From Gymnopus androsaceus JB14 (taxonomy: Eukaryota > Basidiomycota > Agaricomycetes > Agaricales > Omphalotaceae): a DNA stretch of 32,038 bases. The notes beneath the pieces were generated by a model. It had not been told where the DNA came from. It did not search any database and was given only the letters and a program-made list of their open reading frames with translations. The stretch covers positions 1 through 32,038 of the forward strand of contig ML769940.1 of NCBI GenBank assembly GCA_009733575.1. The letters are read 5' to 3'. The position numbers were made by a program, and so were the translations under genes. This document shows positions 10,478-21,397 of this stretch, one piece after another (positions within the stretch are counted from its first letter, which is position 1; each line of letters begins with the position of its first letter).

Positions 10478-11056
10478 GCTGTCCAGAACTATGGATTGCT
10501 ATGGACTGCTATGGGTTGCTATGGAATGCACCAGTTTCAAGGCATTTGATCGTGGAATGGCTCTATGCAATACAAATATATTAATCTTTTGAATTGCTTC
10601 GTTGCACTTCGCGAGACAAAAAATGGACGAAAATAATCATAAAATCATATTATATTGCTGTAGTCATAGTAGGAAGAGCGAAACTAGTAGAACTACTAAT
10701 ATAACTACATATCTGTAATAACACTAGTATACTATATTATAGGTGGTGACAAGACATTGCTTGAATGCAACTACATACCATACTTAGTCCAAACCAAAGT
10801 GGCTCAGGATTGACTTGGGGGGAAAAAACAGAGCGCATCGAAGTCCAAGTTATGACAATGCATTATATAGTGTTGGCGGGAGAAAATGACAGCTGTCAAG
10901 CAGCGACACTGATGCCGAAATGGGTTGACAGCTTTGTGATCCTGTAAAAACTCATAGCAAGCCATAGGAACCCATAGCAGTTCATAGTTCTGTGCAGGAA
11001 TATGGCTACTATGACCTGCTATGGCTCCTATGACCATCTCCCAGGTTTTGCTGATG

Positions 11057-11369
11057 CAAGCAATGATGGCCCAATTGAACTTTCACCCATAAGTTCAAGG
11101 TGCATATAGAGTTGTGAATTACGATACTCTATGGTAGTCCCGATTCTTCCTCCATGCCGCGCTCTGCAACTTACCAAGCCAGGAGTCAGCTTGAAGGGGT
11201 AGAGAGTAAGGCAGCCGAAGGGACAAGAGGTTGAGGTCGTGGAAGTCATAAAGAAAGAAACGTTGGACAAATACTCGATTCGATCCAGCGTGACAGCCGT
11301 ACCCAAAACGGAGGATATTCACTGGGAATAGCGACCAAGAATATTCTATTTCCAAGAGTCGAAAGCGCT
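11057..11369. other. No gene recognised
   Basis: No coding signal or repeat stands out. Open frames on the minus strand of 78-92 codons have no recognisable motif. Confidence 0.4.
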
Positions 11370-12770
11370 ACGAGGGACTAGGGTAGCAACAATGAGATTC
11401 GGGCACGCAGTAGTCAAGTCTGTAAACAAAAAGACAAGCCTTCAATTTTGAGATAACGGAAAGCTTACCTCATAAAGCATTCTCCTTTCCTTTTCCAGTC
11501 TTTTCTCTCCTTTGCCTCGAATTACCGGCACCTCCTCAACTACCCAGAGCGTAAGTCGTGTTGGAAATAACGGGCCGTACAAGATAATTTGAAGCGGCTG
11601 ATACGGGGGCAATTGGTGTTGATCAGCATGGAATTAGGCCGGTAGAAATGGGTCGGGCTGCTGGTGGTGGTTGAAAAAGCGCTGATTGTTTTGATGGCTA
11701 CGCTTCTCGTCAAAGCGTAGCCAACGACTTGGCAGCGGCTTCCTATCCTCCAAGTAATCTTCTGGACGAGCGAAAGGTTTATCAAGCTCTACCATATAAG
11801 TTAACTCAAACTCACCTAGAGATTTTGAGTTCCCAATGTTGGCATGAACCAAATACGGTGCTCAGTGAGCACCATGGACAGACTACCTTACCCTACCTGC
11901 ACGAGCTTGAGGCTGGTAGGTGTAGCAGGTAACCCTAAATGTCCGATGGAAATAACGCCTTTAGAGTAAATGTAAAGAACAGACTAACAGGGGCACTCAC
12001 TGGCCAATAAAAGATGGGCGTTGAACGCCAGGCTTGTGAACGTCGAACTCTGAATGGAAATAACGCCTTTAGAATAAAGGTAAAGAACGGACTAACGGGC
12101 ACTCACTGGCCAATAACAGATGGGCGTTGAATGCTAGGCTTCTAGGAAGCGAACAATCCTGCCAGAAAAACGTTCGATAACCGAGAAGTTTGAGAGTTCA
12201 AGCGTACAGGAGTGGCGGATGGTTGTGGTATCGCGTCCACGTCCGCGGATGATCTGTAGTTGAAGTGTTATTAGTTTAAATAAAATGAAAACATAAATTG
12301 ACCTACCAGCTCGAAGATGCACAAGGGTGGTTGCACTCTTAAATTTTCCGCTGTTCCGGTAGTTGACACGTATGTAGACGTATAAATCGTCGTAGGTTCC
12401 CCGTTGGCCATGGTTGTACTGGGTTGGATAGCCGTGAAAAGCTGATGCGAGGCCGATATTGCGGTCGCGTTCAGGGCAGCTGTAAGTGTACTTTGAGCGG
12501 CAGAGATAAGTGTCCTTGATTTAGACGCAGAGCTCGAACCAGAGGTACTAATAGCAGAGGTAGATGTGCCCGCACTCTGCGGAGAGACTGAAGCAGTCGT
12601 CGATGCAGTTGTCACCAAGGAAGCCTTATCGGACGTCAAGTTGGACATATTCTTGGCTTGTTTGTAGAGGAATCGGAAGAACTCGAGTCCATGGCGGTTG
12701 TTGTAGCAGTGACTGGGATGGCAGATCTACAATAGACAGTTGTATACAGATCAAGCTGTAAATTTACCAT
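11370..12770 (-). pseudogene. Possible decayed gene of unknown family
   Basis: Several minus-strand stretches look coding but do not join into one clean model. A Ser/Thr-rich segment at 12648-12316 (TTIYTSTYVSTTGTAEN near its end) resembles fungal cell-surface stalk sequence. It ends at a good donor, and a 57-nt intron (12302-12246 approx.) leads to IIRGRGRDTTTIRHS. A later segment (VELDKPFARPEDYLEDRKPL, about 11793-11734) continues in the same frame through a TAA near 11636 into PLFPTRLTLWVVEEVPVIRG and a good donor near 11470. I do not recognise the family. The internal stop and duplicated exon argue for decay; a Ser/Thr-rich surface protein in the first half is the only hint of role. This may also be two unrelated pieces. 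Confidence 0.35.
11946..12150. repeat. Tandem duplication, about 108-bp unit
   Basis: Two adjacent direct copies begin ATGGAAATAACGCCTTTAGA at 11946 and 12054. On the minus strand each contains a short potential exon coding AFNAHLLLA followed by a GTGAGTGCCC donor, so the duplication would have copied an exon together with an intron. The copies differ at several positions. Confidence 0.85.
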
Positions 12771-12837
12771 AGATTAGAGCCAATGCACAAATTTTCAATA
12801 CCATACGCTCCAGTGCAGAGACAAATAAACATGATTC

Positions 12838-12861
12838 AATAATAATAATAATAATAATAAT
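12838..12861. repeat. AAT microsatellite
   Basis: Eight consecutive AAT units. Simple-sequence repeat with no other feature around it. Confidence 0.95.
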
Positions 12862-13023
12862 GTTTCATTGGTATAAGCAAGTGAGCAATATTATAATGCT
12901 CTTGCTCATGCAATTGGATGAAAGTATTATGGTTAAGATGGCTGATTTGGCCCTTGGGAAATGGTGAGGTTCAAGGTTTTTTTTTTCCAGGTTATGGGTT
13001 TTGGTGAATTTGGGGGGTTCAAG

Positions 13024-13500
13024 CAAGGGGGCTCAAAAAATTAAGCACCCTACTGGGGGTAGGTTAATTAGTCCAGCTGCCAGGCTGAAAAAAAAAATCC
13101 ACTGCCCCTATTTAGCCTCAGAATTGCATTTTTTGAGCTTAAAAAGTAATTCAAGAGCTTTGCAGAAGCATTAATACCTTCCCTTGAAGCTGCTGACAAT
13201 GTTGGTAGTGTATCCCTCCAAGTAGCTCCAAGTTCTGGCAGTGGCGCCAACCATCCTGTTGTCTACCACATCTTTAAGGTTCAATTAATTTTTTATTGGA
13301 ATGGTAATGCTACATATAAAGTACATGAAATAATCCTTGTGAGAGTGTTTCAACAGTAGTAGTCTGGTGTAGTCTGTATTTGACTACTTTCTTATCTAGA
13401 TATAGCATATATAGGCATGGGAATGCTTACATAGTATAGTAGTCCCCTCCAAGAAAAAATCTCAACCTGCAGTTGCTATTTTTTTTCTTGAGCCCCCTTG
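13024..13500. mobile_element. hAT-like MITE with 8-bp target duplication
   Basis: A 477-bp element with 13-bp perfect TIRs (CAAGGGGGCTCAA at 13024-13036, reverse complement at 13488-13500) and a perfect 8-bp direct repeat GGTTCAAG immediately outside each end (13016-13023 and 13501-13508). An 8-bp duplication with C(A)-start, G-rich TIRs fits the hAT superfamily. No transposase is encoded. Confidence 0.88.
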
Positions 13501-13913
13501 GGTTCAAGTGATAGTTTGCTTATTGACCTTACTTTTTTTTCTTCCCAATCTCTTCTCACCTCTCTTCTGGTTTCCCTCTTCTGCTCACATAGCAACCTGG
13601 TTGTTGATTTCTTGTTTTTTTTTTTGAGTATGGGTTTGTGAAATTTGTTTTTGGTTTTTTTGTGTGGGGGAATAGATTTATCTACTTCAAAGGATATTGA
13701 AAATACTTTTGGTATAAACTGAGCACATGGTCACTCAAGAAGAGAGCAAACATATGAAGTCCGGTCTGCTTTGCTAATGATGGTGGGCACCAGGAAGCAA
13801 GAGCAATTGGATACATAAGCATCCACCAATACAGCTTTTGTATATACAGATAAGGTAAACAGTCCAAAGGAGCTTCTGGGCTCGATCCAGCAAAACAGCA
13901 AACCCACCAAAGA

Positions 13914-16900
13914 CTACAGTGTCAAATTCCATTCCTTCTTGTCCTTCTTGTACTCCTCAATTGCCACCATATCCCAAATCTTAATGGTGCCATTTTTGCA
14001 ACTGGAGACTATGTATTTGTTGTTTGGTGAGAATGCAACAGAATAAACTTTTGCAGAATGTTGAAGAAAAGGCATCTCTGAGCCAAATTCCTGCTTTGTT
14101 TCCACATCCCATAATTGGAATTTGGGAATATCCTGGGGAATGGATGCAATATATCTATCATCTGGGGAGAATTCAACACCAATTATTGCTGGGATATCTT
14201 CTTTATTGTTTTGAAGATGCACTTCCTTGTCCTGATTCCAGTCCCAAAGGACTATATTTCCCCCACGAATGCCAAATGCCACTCTTTGGCCGTCTGAAGA
14301 AAATGATGCAAAGAGCCAAATAGGTCCTTTATGGAGTTTGATTTCCTGCTGTGTATGCACACTCCATAGATGGACAGTGCAATCAGTAGATGCTGAGAGG
14401 ATATATTGGCCATCGGAAGAAACGTCAACAGAATTGACTCGATTGGTATGGCATAGTATTACCACCCCTTCTACCTGTTCAGTGTCGAGATTCCAAAGAC
14501 GGACTTTGCCATTTTTTGACCCTGTGACAAGCCAGTTCTCATCTGGAGAAAATGCAATGGCAAGGACTTCACTATCGTGTGGTAGTTCCTTGATACGTTG
14601 GTATGTCTCGCCACTCCAGATTAGAGCGGTTTTGTCATCCGATCCCGAAGCAATATACTTCTGATGTTTCGAGGCAGCGACAGAACGTGTCCAGTCGTTA
14701 TGTCCTTTAAGCTCAACTATCTGTCTGCCTGCCTTTATATCCCATATTCGGACTATGCCATCCTCGCCGCCCGAAACAACATGCATGTTGTCCGGCAGAA
14801 ATTTGACGGACAGGAGGCGGCATTTGAGACCATCAAGGCATAATTCTTCAGCTATCCAGTCAAGTCTTAATAATTATAGAACATATGATATATGAATGAT
14901 GTACCTGTAGTGCATTGCAATAAAAACCTTCTAGCAAGATCCACACATTCGGCACAGGAGCTCACTAGCAAGGGAGAGAGGCATGTGCGTGCGGGGAGGA
15001 ACTGGACTTGTGATTCGGACCCTTTTCCATCCAAAAGGACAGGAATGACTTCACGTAAAACCTTCTGTTGCTGATCTTGGGGGAGATTCTTCAGCAATTC
15101 TTTCTTGAATATAAGTTTGCTCAGGAGCTTCAGCGTTACGCTATCTGAGTAAAAACCAGAAGCAGCTCACTCTCTGCAAACCTGCTGATCACGAAATTTC
15201 ACTTACCTGTATTAAAATTAATCGTATGAAACGATTTGATGAACTCCTCATTTGAGGGCTCGTCACGAAGGATATTAGAAACCTCATAAAAAGGATCAGG
15301 CTCCACCATTTCATGGACGATATTTTCCCGGTGCCAGCCACGAGGCAGGCGAACTTCCAGAGGGATCATATCTACACTAGACCGATGTATCAATTGGCCC
15401 TCAACGACTGTCCGTCCTTTTCCGAGGTGAAGCCTGAGCAGTGGTGAGTCAGCAAAGCAACTTAATCCGACCAAATATATGATACACCGTAAACAAGCCA
15501 ACTTACCGTTGAGTAGAACTACCTGATCCAGACAGTTTTCCATAAGAAAGACGTCGAAAAGGCAAATACTCGAAAGCTCCCCACACAAGGGACATTGAAG
15601 GGGTGACAATCACTTCTGTACTTGGTTCAGGCACATCCGATTTCAATTTGATACCTGCCAGTCTCGCTTGGAGCGAGATCCACCGCATAGCTGGACGAAA
15701 TTTGTTCAGTTCTCTGTTCTCCGTACTTCCTCCACCACTGTAAAGCGATATCAGCTTCAAAAGTATAGTGCTATTGAAAACCTTACACATCTGAGTGTGA
15801 GCCTGCAAACCACACTTCTTTGATCTGGCCTTGGATCTGACTCGGAGGAATGGCTTCTGCATCCACACGAAGAGGTTCTCCTTGCCAGGTGCAAGTACCC
15901 CCACAAGCATATTCGGGAAGGAATTTAACTCGACGCTCATGCAGTGCAAGCGCATGCCGGAAATAACATACGTGTTGCATTCCCGTTGTTGTTAAAGGGA
16001 GTGTTTTGTCTCGAAAAATTCCTACCTGCACTTTGGCAATGAGTTTTAGGCAAAGAAAAAATTGAAAAGAAATCCACCGAGGATACAGTGTCCCTGTTGA
16101 GAATTGAATTCCACATCTATTCGGATTTCGAAATCACGTACCATACGCCAACAAAATGAACCCTTACACGCCTCCGTGAAAAAGTAGTCTTGAATCTCCA
16201 AGACATATAATCTTGAGAATCTACATTTGGCTCATCCGAGTCATCGACGATATTGTCCGAGGAATTGGCATATAATTCGTACGCACTGGAGAAAAAAACG
16301 GTCAGAAGGAACGCAAAGATCAGTAGCTCACACGATGAAATACACACAATGGAATTTGATCTTCGTTTCCTTTCTCGATCAATCCGACCTGTACGTTAAG
16401 GGAAACAGCTTCAGCCTAAACCTTGTCAAGCTGATAGCGTAATGCTTGTTACCTTTTCAATCATCCCTGCTATTGCTCGAGCCTGGTATGCTCCGCGGGA
16501 GAACCCTGGTAATAAATAAAAGAGTGACCAATACAGGATTAGCATATGCCCTCTTACCAAATAAAAAAATTCGGTCTTTTGGTCGATAGTTTTCCGACAA
16601 CCACCGATAAGCACTGAAAATGATCTTCTCGAAGTTCCTAAAACCAGAGGTTCAGCGAAGGAAATTCAGAAAATATCGTCTATACCATGCAATTGCCAGA
16701 TCGATTTTATTATCCGCCACCTGTTTCCAATATGTCCACGACCGCCAAGATGGTTTTGCGTAGGTTCCAATACCGCTGTTGTAAAAAGTTAACTGGTTAT
16801 CGTCTTTGACAAGTCTGCTGTATAATTCGACCACATTTGTATTCTGTATGGAGTAAGTCAACAAAGTCTCAAATCTGAATATCACTCCCTCCTACTTTTT

Positions 16901-16967
16901 CACCAAACTGATTGGAAGTACCGTCAATGCAGACGACTAAATTTCGTGGGGGTGCGGCGGAGTCCAT
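13914..16967 (-). CDS. DUF2235 (Tle1-like) hydrolase-WD40 fusion protein
   Basis: Intact 12-exon gene; exons 16967-16896, 16843-16686, 16637-16558, 16505-16453, 16388-16348, 16285-16142, 16093-16078, 16025-15787, 15737-15507, 15433-15207, 15144-14905, 14851-13914. Total 2,439 nt, 812 residues; every phase agrees and all introns are GT-AG, 48-73 nt. The N-terminal part is a DUF2235 alpha/beta-hydrolase: RNLVVCIDGTSNQF (8-21), nucleophile elbow GFSRG with Ser106, VHFVGVWDTVSS with Asp184, SHSDVGGG (264-271), then HLGKGRTVVEG. Residues about 330-500 form a linker of no recognised family. About 505-808 hold seven WD40 repeats (SGGEDGIVRIWD is the first), enough for one beta-propeller. DUF2235 is the fold of bacterial Tle1 phospholipases; the fungal substrate is unknown. 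No signal peptide is seen, so a cytosolic protein is likely. An effector-plus-repeat layout recalls NLR sensors, but no NTPase lies between. ATG 16967 is chosen as the first Met before the conserved core. Confidence 0.93.
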
Positions 16968-17225
16968 GCTCGATCCGGGTGCATCATCGCATGGGCATTT
17001 TGGTTGTGCTGTTGGCCTATGGCTATGTTGATCTGTTGGCCTGTCCTATGTATTAGTTCGTTCGAGTTCACGGATATAAACACACTCTTACAACGATGTG
17101 TCTGTGCTGAAGCTACGTAGTGGACGCTGTGGTGCAGGGGATTCCATTAATTGCAAACGGAAAGCGATTTCAGTATAAAAGAGGCTAGTCGAAAGCACAT
17201 GACATTGCTCTGTAAGTTTAAATGA
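16968..17225. promoter_or_regulatory. Upstream region of the DUF2235-WD40 gene
   Basis: This stretch must hold the promoter of the minus-strand gene starting at 16967. I see no clear TATA box within 100 bp and no operator-like repeats. No other gene is visible. Confidence 0.35.
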
Positions 17226-17234
17226 CATTGATAG

Positions 17235-17902
17235 GGATTATTCTACTGAACAACCCCATTGACTTTTGACAACCCCTCGAACAACCCTTTGATATCTCGT
17301 GATCGCCGGTCACGCCGGTCAATGTCCGTGGATGGGAACTTGGGTATTGCGGTATGATCTACCACGCTTAGTGGCACCTGGCGCTTCTTCTTCCTTCCAC
17401 AATGCGAAGCAGAGGTGAAAGGGTGGCCCAGTAGACAAAATAGTGCGATAGACTGATCACATTGGAGAGGAGATGAGTGAATCAGCTGTAGTAGTATCTA
17501 GCTTGTCCCTGCACCCTTCCTCAAACTCCCAGATTCACAAGGCGGCGGTTTGAGAACAATTTGTTGGAAGATGGCACGCTGCGAAGAGTGAGCCCAAGCT
17601 CTTCCAACAAGGATGCAGTTGAGAAGAGTAGGAGTATCAGAATAGACATTGTCGAGGATGCAGTCTACAAGTTCAGTAGGTAGTCATGGTGGTTCCATGT
17701 ACAGCAACAAGCATTCGGGTAGTGTAGAATTCTGACCTAATGATTCCAATGCAGTCCACTCGACGATGGCGCGCACATTTCTATGGTGCAATGTACGGTA
17801 TGGCACAATGGGTATGTGGCAAATGGATGTGACCCGGTTGAGCACCGATGTAACAGTCACTGCTCCGCCGGAGTTTTGAGGGGTTGTTGAATAGAATTAT
17901 CC
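17235..17902. mobile_element. Mutator-like MITE with 9-bp target duplication
   Basis: A 668-bp element. The left end (GGATTATTCTACTGAACAAC) and right end are imperfect inverted repeats over about 23 bp with three mismatches. The 9-bp sequence CATTGATAG lies directly outside both ends, at 17226-17234 and 17903-17911. A 9-bp duplication is typical of the Mutator/MULE superfamily. No transposase is encoded. The open frames within (up to about 70 codons) have no recognisable motif. Confidence 0.85.
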
Positions 17903-17911
17903 CATTGATAG

Positions 17912-18530
17912 CGTGTACATAAACTTTCATCAGTTGACGGAGCCAAAATATCCTCGGCACGGGAAGAGGACTGTGCTGACTGGAGTCCATAGTCGATGGA
18001 TAAACTCAGGCCATCAGCAAAATCTGTCTGGTATACACAGCAGCCGAGAGCAGTATACAGTATACTTACTACGCTCTGATGGAGATCATTGATGAGCCTT
18101 ACGGACCTGTCAGTCCGGGCTTCCAGAGGAAGCCTCATATCATCGGCTGACAGTTGATCGCATCGACATCTGGACAGCGGCGGGAACGAGTTACCATGGC
18201 ACTCATAGCCCATAACGACAAGGTCTCGGATTGACAGTGACAATCCGAGGCTCGAAGTGCTTCCACCTGATAGTCCCACATGATGGTAGCAATAGGACTA
18301 ATTGATCGGACATCATTTGCTACCTATACGTGTTGATATAGGCCTAGAGGTAGTACACGTTAAACATGCTATAGTACTAGTTAATAAACTAGTGACCACA
18401 CGACTTGGCGGGAGTCGGGAATCCCGACGTCATGTGCAGGCGCTTTGCAGGCGCTTACGTCATTTTCCGGCTGTGCCCGACTTCGGAACCCATCGGATCC
18501 CGGACACCATTATCCGCCTTCCCGCTTAGA
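17912..18530. other. No gene firmly recognised
   Basis: A 140-codon minus-strand open frame (18279-17857) reaches into the MULE on its 3-prime side and shows no recognisable motif or splice context. I do not call it a gene. Otherwise the stretch is featureless apart from a short direct repeat GCAGGCGCTT near 18436-18460. Confidence 0.4.
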
Positions 18531-18532
18531 AC

Positions 18533-18645
18533 CGACTCGCGCTCACTGTTATTCGCTCCCCGCTTCCCGCTCATTAATCCCGACTCGCGCTCACTATTAC
18601 TCGCCTCCCGCTTCCCGCTCATTATCCCGACTCGCGCTCACCGTC
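18533..18645. repeat. C-rich tandem repeat, about 48-nt unit
   Basis: Two full units and a partial third, each starting CCGACTCGCGCTCACT and containing CGCTTCCCGCTCATTA. Similar sequence in opposite orientation occurs at about 20937-21000 (GAGCGGGGGTCGGGGACGG). Confidence 0.8.
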
Positions 18646-18710
18646 AAAATCATATATACACAATTGTATAGAAATATTTAGTTTACATCCTGATCGATGG
18701 CTACAGAAAG

Positions 18711-19015
18711 ATTGCGGCGGAACGAGCCGGTGGATGTAAAACGCGAGTGGACTGTCTGAAAGAGATCCATTAGGACTCTCTGAAGCTCCAAGAGCAAAAG
18801 TAGCAGAGCAAAACTCACCGACATGAGTTCATGCCTCTTCACAGTACCTCCCCTACTCAGATTATCATAGGACTCTCTGGAGCTCCAAGAGCGAAAATAA
18901 CGGAGCAGAACTCACCGACATAAGTTCATGCCTTCCCCTACCCAAATTATCATATTGCGGCGGAACGAATCGGTAGATGTAAAATGCGAGTAGACCATCT
19001 GAAAGAGGTCTACCA
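18711..19015. repeat. Nested direct repeats
   Basis: One motif of about 55 nt starting ATTGCGGCGGAACGA occurs at 18711 and again at 18954. Between them a roughly 97-nt motif starting AGGACTCTCT and containing GCTCCAAGAGC is present twice, at 18771 and 18868. Identity is high but not perfect. No coding potential is seen. Confidence 0.8.
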
Positions 19016-21397
19016 GCACTCTCTGTTTGACACTAGCTTAATGGGATAACTTCAGTATTCACTCTTGTACTCCCACAAAGCAAAATGTGAAAATTTCGAG
19101 TCATCCAGCGGCTCAGAGGGCTGGAGGATATGCAAGCAGGGCAGAAACAGCATGAAAAGCTAGAGAACATAAAGAGGCAATCTTGATGCCCTTTTACGAA
19201 GACTTGAGATCCGGAGAGCACTAGCAAAGGCTCAGTTGTTGTCGACCATGATGAAGGAAAGAAAGATGTCAGCGTGAGAACGCATTTGAACGTTGGGCGC
19301 TTTGCTGATGCTCATCGTTCAGCACGGCTCATCGAGTACGATGATGGTTTTTGATACATCTCGGACCCATCGGATATTATTCTTAATAGAGTAGCGCAGA
19401 TTCTCAGAGGAAACTGCATTGAAATTCACTCAAAATAGCCCATAATATGATTACTTTGTAAAAAGTACCTCAAGACTCGTGTTCACTGTGTATAATAACG
19501 AGCTCGACAATGAAGAAACTAAGATATCGGCTTCAAAGTCCGGCAATGAACTATGTGGCACTATATATACATAATATGTGAGATTGAAGCTATTCAGATC
19601 GCTCAAGCAAACTCGACACAGTTTTACTCACATTCAAGCAAAGTAGAAGATGACTCATGAGATCCTATAACAAATGTAAGTTAGACAGTGTCGAGAACTG
19701 TATCATTGCTAATTATATGAGATTTTGACAGGAGATGTACCTATATTGCATAGTATACTACTCCCAGATCTACAGAGTAGAAGGTTCACTTGTTCATCCT
19801 TGAGCTCACTATTATGCATAGTGAACTCGAGTTTTTGGTGCATGGTTGGGCCATTGCCAGCTAATCTGACTTTATTAGAATACAAATTTCACTCAGATGT
19901 ATCCTTAGGCTACTACAAGTGATTCCAAAGGGGGCCCAAAGCTTATCAGACATCATCAACATGCTTGTAGTCGTTGTACAAAACAACGAGAGTCGAACGA
20001 GAAACATCAAAGCGCCCGTCGGACCGCGTTTCCGAGCACAGTTTGACGACTCTCACGGTTGATCTCTTCCTTCTGTTCATTGTGCAATACGATGAGCTAA
20101 GCTCTGTCCTGGCTTTCTCTCCCTCGGAACCTCATGTAAACGTGTCAAGGTAATATATTGTATTTATCCGAGCTCTTTATGCAGTTTCTGACAAGTGTTT
20201 GTTTGCTATAGCCTTTGACCTTTACTCATCGTTCAACACAACCAGTGACCTCTCTCAGGCCCTCAAAGTTGTTGGAAACGCTGCAAGGTAATTGAAGCTA
20301 TATTATATCGCTCTCCTATGAGCTCTCTGACCAATTGTTCTCTGTCATACTGGCTAGTGCTGAACCCTTCGAAGAGACACTTAGTAAAGAGCGGTGAGGG
20401 TGGCTTTATGACTGGATGATGGTACACGAAGGTTGTATTAGGTGGGCGGAAGTACTCTAATCCTTCGAAGGTGTCTTTGATTCTCCTTCTGGTCACGTTT
20501 AAGGTCTCCTTTCCTTGCAACTTCTGCAGCGCTTTATTCTCCCTCCACGCAACCCACCAGCACTCTTTTCTAACCCAGCTCGAGGGCCTGACTTTGGAGC
20601 TAGTGGCACAGGCCTATGTGCAACCTATAGTCACTGTATCCATCTCCCTCCCTCCTGCTATGCTGCGAATACGTTCTCGTCGTATGGAAGAAGCCCATTT
20701 CCATGCTGCCTGTTCCACCATTCTTATATCTTCTACATACTGGGGCCGAGACATTGTTAGGTGACTCCGACTTTGGGGACGCCGAGAATTACCTTCCATA
20801 TGGCGCATGCTCTAGTTGTTTGTCCCTATGGCTGACCCTCATGCGCTATGTCTCCGTTCTACTTGTAGTATTCATGTATCAAATATACATAGTTTTATGA
20901 TCTATCAATATATGTAGCAGTTTTTCTTTCTGTTGTGGTGAGTGGGAGTCAGATGATGAGCGGGGGTCGGGGACGGTAAGCGGGAGGGATGATGGTGGGA
21001 GGCGGATAATGATGTTAATGATGTTGGGAATCCGAAGCCGGAAAATGAGGTTCATGGATTATGGCCGTGGAGGCTTATCGCGGCATTTGCCCAATATGGT
21101 AACGCCAATGACTCAATCAAAATGTGTCATGCCGGCACCTCCGGATTTCCGTCATAGGCCCATACATGATCTTAACATTGAGTATTTGCGTCGCGACACG
21201 CTTTGAGATCAAAGCTTTATATACTGAAACTTATAGAAAGATGTCCAGTGCTTGTAATTTATGATAGAACTCAGATATTCTATACCATAGACCAACGGAC
21301 TCAGAATGAGTAATTACTAAGACATACTCTCTTTCATACCACGACGATCTTACTTTAAAACAGATTTTAATACTTCATTGATTCCAGCATATACTCT
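19016..21397. other. No gene recognised
   Basis: About 2.4 kb without a convincing gene. An 85-codon minus-strand frame at 20520-20263 has a protein-like composition (FEGLEYFRPPNTTFVYHHP) but begins at a non-ATG codon and has no recognised family or splice partner. Short frames at 20471-20900 in several phases look like eroded sequence. Confidence 0.4.

Larger units (their letters stand above)
9983..11056. mobile_element. TIR element 1 (CATCAGCAAAAC ends), non-autonomous
   Basis: CATCAGCAAAACCTGGG at 9983-9999 is repeated exactly in reverse complement at 11040-11056, giving a 1,074-bp element. Just inside each end lie copies of CATAGCAGCCATAGC-like sequence. The dinucleotide CA follows or precedes the termini on both sides, so a 2-bp target duplication is possible but weak evidence. 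No transposase is encoded. The interior holds a 16-bp-arm palindrome and a roughly 400-bp inverted repeat listed separately. The ends resemble those of the element at 25649-27295. Confidence 0.72.

Noticed and set aside
14024..14664. Plus-strand open frames up to 131 codons over 14.0-14.7 kb
   Set aside because: They are antisense to the WD40 exon of the intact minus-strand gene.
17857..18279. 140-codon minus-strand open frame
   Set aside because: Its 3-prime end runs into the MULE at 17902, it has no recognisable motif, and no splice partners were found.
20263..20520. 85-codon minus-strand open frame
   Set aside because: Non-ATG start, no recognised family and no flanking exons; kept only as a remark in the spacer entry.
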